A stretch of 64,000 nucleotides of DNA, taken from positions 516,601-580,600 of the forward strand of contig NZ_JAAOXM010000004.1 of assembly GCF_011605345.1 (NCBI RefSeq), given 5' to 3'. The DNA is from Burkholderia sp. D-99. GTDB lineage: Bacteria; Pseudomonadota; Gammaproteobacteria; Burkholderiales; Burkholderiaceae. Below, piece after piece: positions 46,755-54,891 of this stretch (its first letter is position 1; every line of letters begins with the position of its first letter). The notes beneath the pieces were generated by a model, which made no database searches, had not been told where the DNA came from, and was given only the letters and a program-made list of their open reading frames with translations. Position numbers and translations under genes: made by a program.

Positions 46755-46798
46755 CGTGGTTTCCGGTGAAGTCGTTGGATTGCGCGCGATCGCCGCGC

Positions 46799-48046
46799 TC
46801 ATTCGAGCTCGACGCCCTTGAGCTCGGGAATCAGGAACAGCGTCGCGACCATGTCGAGCACGTAGAGGCCGGCGAGCATCGCGATGGCCGTCTGGAACGA
46901 GTAGTGCGCGGCCAGTGCGCCGACCGCGACCGGGCCGAAACCGCCGACCGCGCGGCCGATATTCCACAGCACGTTCTGCGCGGTTGCGCGCGCGGCCGTC
47001 GGATAGCCTTCCGACATCAGCGTCCCGTAGCCACCGACCATCCCGTTGACGAACATGCCCATCAGCGCACCGGCCCACAGCATCGCCGTGGGGTCCGACA
47101 GCTGCGCGTACGCGATGACCGTCGCCACCGCGCCGAGCTGGTACAGCAGGAACGTCGGCTTGCGCCCGATGCGGTCGGCCAGTTGCCCGAACACCCAGAC
47201 GCCGATCATCATCCCGACGACCGTCGCCGCCGTCCACAACCCCGACTTCGTCAGCGAGAAGCCCATCTGTTTCGACAGGAAGGTCGGCAGCCAGATCATG
47301 ATCCCGTAGTAGCCGAAGTTCTGGACCGAACACAGGATCACGATGCCGAGGCTCGTACGCGCGGTGCGGCCGTCCGCGACGAGCAGGCGGAACGCGTTGG
47401 GCTTCGGCTGCGCCGCGCGCTGCACAAACGCTTCCGGCTCGTGCAGCTTGTTGCGCATCGCCCAGGCGAGCAGCGCGGGCAGCACGCCGACCAGGAACAT
47501 CCCGCGCCAGCCGATGTGCAGCAGCAGGAACGGTGTCAGCAGGGCGGCCAGCAGCACGCCGGCCTGCCAGCCGAGCGCGACGTAGCACGACACGCGTGCG
47601 CGCTTGCTCGCCGGCCACGCTTCCGCCGCGAGCGCCATGCCGATCCCGAACTCGCCGCCCAGCCCGATGCCCGCGATGGTGCGGTAGACCAGCAGATCCC
47701 GGAAACCCTGCGCGAACGCGCACAGCCCGGTGAAGATCGCGAACAGCAGGATCGTCCAGGTCAGCACGCGCACGCGCCCGTAGCGGTCGCTCAGTGCACC
47801 GAACAGGATGCCGCCCGCGACGGCGCCGATCAGCGTCCAGGTGACCAGCGCGCCGCCCTGCCCGGAGGTCAGATGCAGCGCCGCCGTGATCGCCGGCAGC
47901 ATGAAGCCGAGGATCAGCAGGTCGAAGCCGTCCATCGCATAACCGATCGCCGATCCGGCCAGCGCTTTCCATGCGTACGCGCCGACCTGCTCCACGCGCG
48001 GGGCCGACGGGCCGCCGAGCGTCGAAGATTTCATGTTTGCTGCCAT
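46799..48046 (-). CDS. MFS transporter, aromatic acid:H+ symporter type
   Basis: 415 residues with 12 segments. The opening AYAWKALAGSAIGYAMDGFD carries the D-G-F-D/L motif of the AAHS family (benzoate, hydroxybenzoate and similar acids). Next come GGILFGALSDRYGRVRVLTW and GGEFGIGMALAAEAWPASKR, then the second-half loop GQLADRIGRKPTF. It is probably an uptake system for an aromatic or small organic acid. It lies upstream of the LOG-like gene in one transcript. Confidence 0.88.
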   Translation of the reverse strand: MAANMKSSTLGGPSAPRVEQVGAYAWKALAGSAIGYAMDGFDLLILGFMLPAITAALHLTSGQGGALVTWTLIGAVAGGILFGALSDRYGRVRVLTWTILLFAIFTGLCAFAQGFRDLLVYRTIAGIGLGGEFGIGMALAAEAWPASKRARVSCYVALGWQAGVLLAALLTPFLLLHIGWRGMFLVGVLPALLAWAMRNKLHEPEAFVQRAAQPKPNAFRLLVADGRTARTSLGIVILCSVQNFGYYGIMIWLPTFLSKQMGFSLTKSGLWTAATVVGMMIGVWVFGQLADRIGRKPTFLLYQLGAVATVIAYAQLSDPTAMLWAGALMGMFVNGMVGGYGTLMSEGYPTAARATAQNVLWNIGRAVGGFGPVAVGALAAHYSFQTAIAMLAGLYVLDMVATLFLIPELKGVELE

Positions 48047-48343
48047 GGTGTCCCGCCACGATTGTCCGGCGACATTCTAAGGCCTGTGCCGGCGAGCGAA
48101 GGGCCGGCAGGCCGGCCGGTGGCGAGGCTCCGCGCGCGTCGGCACCCGCTTGCGGGACGGCATCGCGCAAACCTGCGGGCAACGAACGGGAAGGAACAAC
48201 AGCGAGCCAGTGTCGGCGGCGAAGCGTGCGATGTCGCGGTCAGGCCGGACACCGGATGAAAAACGGCGTGGTGGGTGCATGTTGCCGGCCAGCCCGCTTG
48301 CGCGAACCGGGCGGCGCCGGGTGGCCCGGCGTCCCGGCCGGCT
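48047..48343. other. Gap upstream of the aromatic-acid MFS gene
   Basis: 297 bases between the MFS start and the stop of the H-NS-family gene. No gene, terminator or clear promoter pair is supported. Confidence 0.35.
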
Positions 48344-48673
48344 TCAGCCCTGGTCGTCTCCGGGCCACCAGGTCTTGGCCTCGCGGTCGACAGCAAGCGT
48401 ATCGAGATCCCTGCCTTCGAGCCATTTCGGCCGCGGGCCGCGGCCCGACCATGAGCGGCCGGTCGTCGGATCGTAGTACTTGGCAGGTGCCTTGCGTTTT
48501 CGCTGGACGATGTAGCCAAGCGCGCTCAGCACTTCCTGCTGCGTAATTCCCAAAAGCTCGACCTGTTCCTTGAATGCCGCGAGCGCGGCCTGCTTCTCCT
48601 TCTGCTTCGCATCCGACAGCTTGATGTTCAGGTCCCGAAGTTGTGCTTCGAGTTCCTGCAGGGCCTGGGTCAT
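48344..48673 (-). CDS. H-NS-family nucleoid protein
   Basis: 109 residues. Residues 1-50 form a coiled-coil-like oligomerisation region (LQELEAQLRDLNIKLSDAKQ). The C-terminal DNA-binding part is KYYDPTTGRSWSGRGPRPKW, the minor-groove motif of beta-proteobacterial H-NS/BpH3-like proteins. The ATG at 48673 has AGAGGA seven bases ahead. Such proteins silence AT-rich acquired DNA; three AT-rich patches lie within 16 kb. It is one of several copies expected in Burkholderia. Confidence 0.92.
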   Translation of the reverse strand: MTQALQELEAQLRDLNIKLSDAKQKEKQAALAAFKEQVELLGITQQEVLSALGYIVQRKRKAPAKYYDPTTGRSWSGRGPRPKWLEGRDLDTLAVDREAKTWWPGDDQG

Positions 48674-49021
48674 GTATTCATCCTCTTTGGGCATGTTTTC
48701 GCAAAAAGCTCCGATGGCGGAACCTACCACGAAGTTCCGCCGATGGGTGCTCTCAAATGTGTGAATCGTTTGCCAGAGCCGGCATGGCTTGCGCAATACG
48801 CACTAAACGACGTCGCGCGTCAATCAATGACAGACAGGACCGGGCCGGCATCGCGCAGCCCGCCGCGTACGAAGGCACGGTGAACGGCTGCGGCAAGTAA
48901 GCGCCGCACCTGGCACAGGCGCGGCATGGCGCGAATGATAGCAGTGCGCGGCGTCGTGATGCATAAGCCGCGGGACGGCGTTGATACGAACCCGGCCGCT
49001 TTTCGGCCGCTTATCGGTAGT
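48674..49021. other. Gap between the H-NS-family gene and the reverse transcriptase
   Basis: 348 bases. It must carry the H-NS-family promoter on the minus strand. No retron effector gene or other coding sequence is seen here, which matters because it is the downstream side of the reverse transcriptase. Confidence 0.4.
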
Positions 49022-50371
49022 TTACCGGCCGACGTCGCGGGCTTCCCACGCGATCCGGTCGAACAGCGCGCGCAGCTTCGCGCCGCGCGCCGCGTTCAGC
49101 GCGGCCGCATGCGCGACACGCCCGGCGAGATGCGCACGGAAGTCCGGATTTGCATCGCGATTCTGCGACGCCGGCCCGCTCCGGATGCAGTTGGTCAGGA
49201 TGGCTTTCAGGAGATCGAACTCATCGCGCGCCAGGTTCGGATGACGATTGACGACCACACCGGCCAGTTGCTGGCGCATGCCGCGCCGCATCACGCGCGT
49301 CTTGCGCAATTGCAGCGCAAAGCCCTCCTCCAACGCGATCGCGGCGACCCGGACCTCCAGCCGCTCGACGTCGCGCGCCAGCGCGCCGCCGCCGGAAAAT
49401 GCGAGATCGTCGGCATAGCGCGTGTAGGTCGCACCGAGCGAACGCGCGAGCCCGGCGAGCCGCATGTCGAACCGGAACGCGCACAGGTTCGCCAGCGCCG
49501 GCGACGTCGGCGCCCCCTGCGGCAGATGGCGTTCTCGATAGCGCTGGCGGCCGATCCAGTCGAACCGGTCGCGCAGGTCCGGCGCGAGCAGCCGCGCGGA
49601 CGGTACGCGATTGGTGCACAGCCTGGTGAGCGTGCGCGCGACTTCGGCCGGGTACCCGAGCGTGACGAACAGCGCGTGAACGCGCGCGGCGCGGATCGAT
49701 ACGAAGAAATCCGCGAGATCGAAACGCACGACGACATCACGATCCGCATGCGGCGCCGCGAACGACACGATCCCGTGCCCCTTGCGAAAGCCGTGTACCG
49801 CACCGTGCGGCGCGATGCGATCGAGCAGCCCGTGCAGGATGCGGCGCTGCGCTTCGCGCAGCCGGCCCTTCGGGATCTCGACCAGGCGGCACCCGCCGCT
49901 GCGCTTGTCGTGCGCCACGTACGTGTAGTGATGCAGCGGCGTGGCGCTGCTGCGCGCGTCGACGCGCCAGTGGTCGGACAGCCAGTCGAGCTCCGGCACG
50001 CGCACGCCGAGCCAGTCGGCCAGATCGCCGGGCGTCGCCCATTGCGGCACATCACAGCCGGCCAGCAGCGCCGGCAACGGCTGCTGGACTGGCGGCCGCC
50101 GCACGACGCGGATCGCGGCCGGCCGATCGCTGCCATACCACGCGAGCACGAAAGCCGGCGCATCGGCGAGGTCCGCCGCAAGCGCATCGATGTCGACGTC
50201 GACCCAGCGCGCGCCGAAGCGTGCGAGCGCGGCATCCGCGACTTCGTGCGTCCACAGTGGTGCGCCGCCGAGCACGGTTGCCATCCGGGACAGCACGCCG
50301 GCGCGTTCAGGCGCACCGGCCAGCATGGCCTCGGCAATCGTGCGGGTGGTATCGCGCAGGGATGAAGACAT
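49022..50371 (-). CDS. Retron-type reverse transcriptase
   Basis: 449 residues from the ATG at 50371. An N-terminal extension of about 140 residues ends in TPGDLADWLGVRVPELDWLS. The polymerase follows: YVAHDKRSGGCRLVEIPKGR, HGAVHGFRKGHGIVSFAAPH, VVVRFDLADFFVSI, HLPQGAPTSPALANL near 281-293, and YADD at 319-322 (TRYADDLAFSGGG). The LAGVVVNRHPN stretch corresponds to the VTG region used by retron enzymes to recognise their RNA. Length and extension recall the myxobacterial Mx162-type group. The start has no clear ribosome-binding site. A structured gap upstream may encode the msr-msd RNA. Confidence 0.85.
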   Translation of the reverse strand: MSSSLRDTTRTIAEAMLAGAPERAGVLSRMATVLGGAPLWTHEVADAALARFGARWVDVDIDALAADLADAPAFVLAWYGSDRPAAIRVVRRPPVQQPLPALLAGCDVPQWATPGDLADWLGVRVPELDWLSDHWRVDARSSATPLHHYTYVAHDKRSGGCRLVEIPKGRLREAQRRILHGLLDRIAPHGAVHGFRKGHGIVSFAAPHADRDVVVRFDLADFFVSIRAARVHALFVTLGYPAEVARTLTRLCTNRVPSARLLAPDLRDRFDWIGRQRYRERHLPQGAPTSPALANLCAFRFDMRLAGLARSLGATYTRYADDLAFSGGGALARDVERLEVRVAAIALEEGFALQLRKTRVMRRGMRQQLAGVVVNRHPNLARDEFDLLKAILTNCIRSGPASQNRDANPDFRAHLAGRVAHAAALNAARGAKLRALFDRIAWEARDVGR

Positions 50372-50580
50372 GGAGAAAGATGGGCGGGACGATGAGCCAA
50401 CGTGACGGGTACTGCGAGGAGTCACGTTGCGCAACGCGCAACGGCGCTCCTTGCGACGCATCGGGATGTCGATCTGACCCACGGGGTAGCCCCGTAGTCC
50501 TGGAACATCGGTTGCCTGTTCCGGGCGTGTGCTTGACCCACCGGCCCGCGATGCGACTTTAATGGCCGCGAACGCGGCGT
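50372..50580 (-). ncRNA. Candidate retron msr-msd RNA region
   Basis: The gap before the reverse transcriptase holds, in transcript order, hairpins GGAACA/TGTTCC (50522-50502), ACGGGG-CTA-CCCCGT (50495-50481), and a larger stem AGGAG...GTTGCG/CGCAAC...CTCCT (50451-50417). An alternative 8-bp stem AACGTGAC/GTCACGTT (50428-50399) is also possible. Two short hairpins then a long one is the usual msr-then-msd order. The outer a1/a2 pairing and the branching guanosine could not be fixed by eye, so the boundaries are guesses. Confidence 0.35.
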
Positions 50581-50593
50581 GTCAAACCCGGTG

Positions 50594-50626
50594 GCGATCC
50601 GCCTCCGCCGGAGCGCGCCGGATCGC
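50594..50626 (-). terminator. Hairpin after the putative fertility-inhibition gene
   Basis: GCGATCCG and CGGATCGC form an 8-bp stem enclosing an inner CTCC/GGAG stem, 11 bases after the stop codon at 50637. No T-tract follows. It may end the upstream gene or belong to the retron RNA region. Confidence 0.4.
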
Positions 50627-50636
50627 GACGAACGAC

Positions 50637-51209
50637 CTACGCGTGCCGGTAAAACAGTTCGCGGTACGCGATCGGCGCGACGCCGACGCCGGCCATGTTG
50701 TTCAGCATCGTGGCCCAGGTCGCGTTGTCGACGCTGACCGGAAACGACCGCACGCGGTTCGCGAGCAGCCAGAAGGTGCGCGTCATGCCGTTGCTCATCG
50801 CGACTTCATACCCGCTTCCCTCAAGCCAGTAGCCGACCGGCGGCAGCGCCACCGGTTCGAGGCGGCCGGCCCGGAACGCGGCGGCAGCCGACGCGTACTT
50901 GCTGTCGAGCGGCATGATGCGGCGCGGCACGCAGTCCTGCGAGTTCAGTTGCGGAAATCTCGGGCTCGTGCCGAGCCACAGGCCGTAGAACGTCTGAGCG
51001 TCGAGGTGCACGACGTAGCGCTCCGTTTCGGCGGGCATCGCCGCCATGTAGCAGTCGGCCTGGCCCGGAACGGCAACACGCCACATCGCGCGCTGCGCGC
51101 TCAGGTCGACCAGTTCGCACGCCTGCGGCCGCGGCTGGATGGGAGACGGTCGTCCTGCTTCACGCAGGTCGCGCGCGCGATCGAGTCCGATACGAAGACG
51201 TGTCAGCAT
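50637..51209 (-). CDS. Possible plasmid fertility-inhibition-like protein
   Basis: 190 residues with no signal peptide or membrane segment. Seen: MWRVAVPGQADCYMAAMPAE, YVVHLDAQTFYGLWLGTSP, RFPQLNSQDCVPRRIMPLDS, RTFWLLANRVRSFPVSVDNA and WATMLNNMAGVGV near the end. The W-L-L-A-N-R-x-R-S-F-P-V region recalls the plasmid fertility inhibition factor (FiwA-like) family, but this is from memory and weak. AGAGGG precedes the ATG. It is the nearest gene to the reverse transcriptase on the same strand. A 61-bp repeat lies 77 bases upstream. Confidence 0.55.
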   Translation of the reverse strand: MLTRLRIGLDRARDLREAGRPSPIQPRPQACELVDLSAQRAMWRVAVPGQADCYMAAMPAETERYVVHLDAQTFYGLWLGTSPRFPQLNSQDCVPRRIMPLDSKYASAAAAFRAGRLEPVALPPVGYWLEGSGYEVAMSNGMTRTFWLLANRVRSFPVSVDNATWATMLNNMAGVGVAPIAYRELFYRHA

Positions 51210-51285
51210 GGGCCCTCTGTTTCTCTCGTGATTTGTTCGAATGAGTCAGGATGCGGGCCAATACGTCGTCGCGTGTCGGCAATGC

Positions 51286-51346
51286 GTGTGCCCGGTGTCC
51301 TGACACTCCCGGTGTGTTCGGGAACCCGCGCAGTGTAGCGTTTTTC
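51286..51346 (-). repeat. 61-bp direct repeat, copy A
   Basis: Matches 52538-52598 at 56 of 61 positions. On the minus strand it contains TACACT at 51337-51332, a plausible -10 box (with TTGACG at 51358-51353, spacer 15), followed by a small CCCG/CGGG hairpin. It lies upstream of the gene at 50637-51209. Confidence 0.7.
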
Positions 51347-51412
51347 GGTGCGCGTCAAGATGAGCGCGCCCGACCTGCGCATCGCAGCCCAGACGGAAGA
51401 CCGGGTGCCGTG

Positions 51413-52432
51413 TCACGATCGATCGCGCTGCCCCGCGCCGCTCGGCACGATTGCGCGGCCGGCCGTGCCTGCGTGCGTCAGCGCGATGCCGATCACGACC
51501 AGCACGAGCGCCGGCACCACGTACCACCGCAACGGTTCCCCCAACAGCGCCGACGACAACAGGACGCCGAAGATCGGTACGAGGAACAGGTATATCGATA
51601 CGGCGCCCGCCTTGTTGTAGGACATCAGGCTGTTCCACAACAGGAAGCTGGCGGCGGATACGAAAGCCAGATACGCAAGCACGAGTACCGACCCGGGCGA
51701 GAAGTCGAATGGCGCCACGCCGGCTTTCGCGCCGCCGACCGCGATCAGGGCAAGGCCGCCGAGCAACATCTGCATCGCCGTGAGCGGCAGGACGGGCAGG
51801 ATCGCCGGGGCCGCCTGCTTGCTCAGCATGTTGCCCAAAGCGGCAAAAAACATCGCCGACAACATCAGGCCCTCGCCGCTTCCGATCGTGAATGCGTAGC
51901 CATTGGCCATCACGTGGTAGAACACGATGCCGGCAAATCCCAGGACGGCGGCAGCGACCTTGGTCGCGGTCATGCGGTCGTCGGCATGCATGACGTGCGC
52001 GAGGCCCAGTTGAAAGAACGTGAGCGTGCCGGCGATGATCGCGCCTTCCATGCCGCTGCTGAGCGCAATCCCCGCGTAGAAGAAAACGTACTGCAGGAAC
52101 GTCTGTACGACACCCACTCGCACCACCGCGACGGCCGTTGCCCGGTTCAACGGCGGCCGCGGGACGCGCGCGACGGCCATCAGCGCGAACAGCAGCAGCG
52201 CCGCCAGGACGAAGCGATAGCCTGCAAATTCGATCTGCGGGAATGTGTCGTCGCGTCGAATGCCCAGCATCCCGTATCCGACCTTCACGACCGGAAACGC
52301 GCTGCCCCACAGGCAAGTCGCTGTCAGCGCGGTCACGAAGCGACCGGCGGGTGCCGCAAGGAAGCTCGTCACGCCGGACCGTGCAGGCCCGAACACGTGA
52401 TCGACCGGTTCATTTCGCAACGTGGCCTCCAT
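51413..52432 (-). CDS. EamA/DMT-family transporter
   Basis: 339 residues with about ten membrane helices in two EamA repeats. First repeat: GRFVTALTATCLWGSAFPVV, then FAGYRFVLAALLLFALMAVA. Second repeat: LMLSAMFFAALGNMLSKQAA, then VSIYLFLVPIFGVLLSSALL. It probably exports a metabolite or amino acid. The ATG at 52432 lies within the tail of a broken SDR gene read in another frame. The ribosome-binding site is weak. Confidence 0.87.
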   Translation of the reverse strand: MEATLRNEPVDHVFGPARSGVTSFLAAPAGRFVTALTATCLWGSAFPVVKVGYGMLGIRRDDTFPQIEFAGYRFVLAALLLFALMAVARVPRPPLNRATAVAVVRVGVVQTFLQYVFFYAGIALSSGMEGAIIAGTLTFFQLGLAHVMHADDRMTATKVAAAVLGFAGIVFYHVMANGYAFTIGSGEGLMLSAMFFAALGNMLSKQAAPAILPVLPLTAMQMLLGGLALIAVGGAKAGVAPFDFSPGSVLVLAYLAFVSAASFLLWNSLMSYNKAGAVSIYLFLVPIFGVLLSSALLGEPLRWYVVPALVLVVIGIALTHAGTAGRAIVPSGAGQRDRS

Positions 52433-52517
52433 CGACCAGACAGTCCGCTCCGGCAATGAAGGAGGCGGCGTGCGACGCGAGAAAGCACACGGCCGCCACG
52501 ACGAGACTCGATGACAT
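52410..52517 (-). pseudogene. C-terminal remnant of a short-chain dehydrogenase gene
   Basis: The 35-residue frame reads VCFLASHAASFIAGADCLVD then GGHVAK and stop. This is the C-terminal signature of classical SDR enzymes (FLASDxASxITGxxxxVDGG). The rest of the SDR, including the Rossmann start and YxxxK site, is missing. It overlaps the start of the EamA gene by 23 bases and follows repeat copy B directly. It is probably what remains after a deletion joined the upstream repeat to the end of the SDR gene. Confidence 0.7.
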
Positions 52518-52537
52518 GCGTGGCCGGTTCCTGACAC

Positions 52538-52598
52538 GTGTGCACGGTGTCCTGACGCTCCCGATGTGCTCGGGAACCCGCGCAGTGTAGCGTCTTTC
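52538..52598 (-). repeat. 61-bp direct repeat, copy B
   Basis: Differs from copy A at five positions. The minus-strand TACACT box (52589-52584) and the hairpin CCCGA/TCGGG are kept, while the sequence upstream of the -10 region is not. It lies upstream of the SDR remnant and the EamA gene. Confidence 0.7.
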
Positions 52599-53194
52599 CA
52601 TTCAGGCACGAGTCGAGTCGGCCCGGCCGGCGCCGACAACGGGATGAACATGGACAGATGCGCGCTGCGCAGCTCGCGCACCGGACGAACAACGCGTTCG
52701 TAATTCAGGCAAGACCCCGTCCGGTTTCCCGGCCAGGGATTCATCCCGCTCTCACACGCTCGAGCCCCGCGAACACCCATGCGCTTCGTCTGCCGCGCCC
52801 GCACCACCCTCATCCATCGATTCAATATTCGTCGCCGATTATTTAAATATCGAAACAATCAAAAACAAAAACAACAACACGCAGAATTCAATGAAATAGC
52901 ATTCAAACAAAAAATTATCGAATTCGATTAACGATAAATTAATTCGATTGGCGCTCTCAAATTCAAATAAATAGTCTGTGTTGTGCGCCGCAACACCGCA
53001 AGCCATAATCAACGAGATAACGGAGGCGCAGCACGAATCATCGTATTCGTGTTTTGTCGCATAGTTTCACCGTACCAGGCCACCGTTGATTTCCAGACAC
53101 TTGCGAATCAGCAATCCGTAAAGACAGACTTGTCTTTGCGGACGTGACCGACGTCGTCATATCGCATCATTTCATTCATTTCCAAAGGAAAGTC
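52599..53194. other. Gene-free region with an AT-rich half
   Basis: About 600 bases. From about 52830 to 53190 the sequence is strongly AT-rich for this genome and leads to a small secreted-protein gene. No gene is supported within it. The AT-rich part is a likely target of H-NS-type silencing and probably carries the promoter of the small gene. Confidence 0.45.
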
Positions 53195-53467
53195 ATGAAG
53201 AAGATTGCAACCGTGCTGTTTTCAGCACTGATGCTCGCCTCCACGTGCGCGTCCGCACAGGCGCTTTGCAAGGCCGGCAAGATCGACAAGATCGAAACCG
53301 ACCCCACCGGCAACCTGCTGGTGACCATCAACGACGGCGTCTATTCGTTCAGCGCCAAGGAAGTTTATTCAATTATTTACCAGGTATATTCAGAAAACAG
53401 GAATCTGTTTATCTATGGAAACAATTGCGCGAATGGCTCGCCGGCGACCCGCTTTGCCATTCGTTAA
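53195..53467 (+). CDS. Small secreted protein of unknown function
   Basis: 90 residues. The start is MKKIATVLFSALMLASTCAS and the cleavage site is near AQA (about residue 23). The mature 67 residues contain two cysteines (LCKAG, NNCANG) that could pair, and a beta-rich pattern (GNLLVTINDGVYSFSAKEVY). AAAGGA precedes the ATG by eight bases. The gene is less GC-rich than its neighbours and follows an AT-rich stretch, suggesting acquisition. No family recognised. Confidence 0.75.
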   Translation: MKKIATVLFSALMLASTCASAQALCKAGKIDKIETDPTGNLLVTINDGVYSFSAKEVYSIIYQVYSENRNLFIYGNNCANGSPATRFAIR

Positions 53468-54164
53468 TCGACCTTGAAGCGCTCGACGATTATCAATACG
53501 TGGAGCCTGGAGCTGGATTGACATTCTGAATCCAGCGCCACGGCGGGCTGTGGTGCCGACATTGCGCAACATGACACCTTCATGCCCGCTGGCTGATCGC
53601 CCCTCTGCCACGCCCTTCCCGGTATCAGTGAAGCCAGGTTGCTTGCCGTTTCGAGTCAAGCGCTGTCCGGTATGTGTCGCGCCCGGCGCATCGTCGTGAG
53701 GTTCGCACCGAAATGCCGCATCGACGGCTGCACGATCATGCAGTTGCCATATGGTGTGACGATCGGTGTGACGATCGCGTCGTCACTGTCACGCGATCTC
53801 GGTGCCGGCCTTTGCGATCGCCTCGAGCTCCGTCGCATGTGCTGGACGTGCAGTGGAATCGGTAGTTGGCGTAGCCGGTCGAGACCGACGCCCGGTTCGT
53901 TGCGCCGGGCTCGCGCGTGATTGCGTGCGCAGCTTGTGAAAGCGTATGCGCGGTCGTAGCATCAGGCTTTCCTGCTTCATCGACAGGTTGAATCCTCAGC
54001 CACGAGCTGACGCTCGATCGAGCCGGCTAGTTTGCCGACAACCTCTGCGTGCTCTGCTTTGATGCACTCATCCTGTTGCCCCACATGCGCGGCAACAGGA
54101 TGGACACGCGGCTGTCGAATATCGTTATGCGCAGACAGTACCCATCCACGTCGAAGGCGCCCCA
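53468..54164. other. Gap containing a gene remnant
   Basis: About 700 bases between the small secreted protein and the VOC gene. The only interpretable part is the aspartoacylase-like remnant at 53656-53845. The remainder shows short open frames with no support. Confidence 0.45.
53656..53845 (-). pseudogene. Frameshifted C-terminal copy of the aspartoacylase-family gene
   Basis: Minus-strand frames read ELEAIAKAGTEIA and, after a frameshift, DDAIVTPIVTPYGNCMIVQP and SMRHFGANLTTMRR. These match LEVIEQAGTEIARDGDD, VIVTPYDNCVIVQPSMRHLG and VNVTMMRLGR at the C-terminus of the intact gene at 54892-55875. A 12-base stretch is also duplicated (IVTPIVTP for IVTP). Only about the last 60 codons are represented. 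It is a decayed partial duplication about 1.2 kb from its parent. Confidence 0.7.
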
Positions 54165-54593
54165 ATGATCGACCACGTTTATATCTCAGTCACCGACATC
54201 GAAAAGTCACTGATCTTCTACTCCGAAGCCCTGAAGCCGCTCGGCTGGAGACTATTCGGCAACTACGACTCCGCTTCGGGCCCGGAGAGCGTCCCTGATC
54301 TTTACGGCATCGGTGACGACGTGTATGGCAAGGGAGAGGGGGTTGGATCGAGCATCTGGCTACGCAAACGCAAGCCCGGCGAAACCGGGCTTTACCTCGG
54401 GATCGTCTGCGATACGAATGAACTGGTCGACGCTGCCTACGCAGCTGCAATCAAGGCCGGCGGTATTGACGAGGGAAAACCGGCGGATCGTACCTACTTC
54501 GCCCCCGGTTACTACGCAGCCAACGTCGCCGACATCGACGGCAACCGTCTTGAGTTCGTACACAAAGCGTGGAACCCCAAGCGACACGCGTAG
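54165..54593 (+). CDS. VOC-family (glyoxalase/dioxygenase-like) protein
   Basis: 142 residues. The start MIDHVYISVTDIEKSLIFYS is the classic VOC opening with a possible metal-ligand histidine at position 4. The second half has GIVCDTNELVDAAYAAAIKA, FAPGYYAANVADIDGNRLEF and the final VHKAW. The YYAANVADIDGNRLEFV stretch supplies the usual late glutamate. It may bind metal and act on a small molecule; members of this set are often annotated only as VOC proteins. It sits alone between the remnant and its parent gene. Confidence 0.87.
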   Translation: MIDHVYISVTDIEKSLIFYSEALKPLGWRLFGNYDSASGPESVPDLYGIGDDVYGKGEGVGSSIWLRKRKPGETGLYLGIVCDTNELVDAAYAAAIKAGGIDEGKPADRTYFAPGYYAANVADIDGNRLEFVHKAWNPKRHA

Positions 54594-54891
54594 CAATCCG
54601 ATTGATACGCGGGTGGCCTGGCTGTTCGTACAAGCTTTGGACGATCCTGCACCGGATACAGGGCTCCTGTGCGGAAGTGCGGTTGGCCGAATCGGATCGA
54701 AAACAGACTTGCGGCGCCGGTCGAGCCGGCGATAGCCCTGCGCCCGGACAATCCATGCGGGCGCAAACGCCGTAGCGGCGATTTGTCTGCGCCCCGCTCA
54801 CGGGTGCGTGAATCGGATGCGGTGTAGCACACGACACCCCGGCTGAGCGAGACCGCGCGGGGCGTATCCCGGCGGTCCGCCGCAGGCAACG
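54594..54891. other. Gap between convergent genes
   Basis: 298 bases between the VOC gene and the aspartoacylase-family gene. No gene, repeat or intrinsic terminator seen. Confidence 0.35.

Noticed and set aside
48926..50365. Plus-strand open frame opposite the reverse transcriptase
   Set aside because: Arg-rich shadow; the minus frame has YADD and other polymerase motifs.
51286..52598. Repeat pair considered as insertion-sequence ends
   Set aside because: The copies are direct, not inverted, there is no transposase between them and no target-site duplication could be seen.
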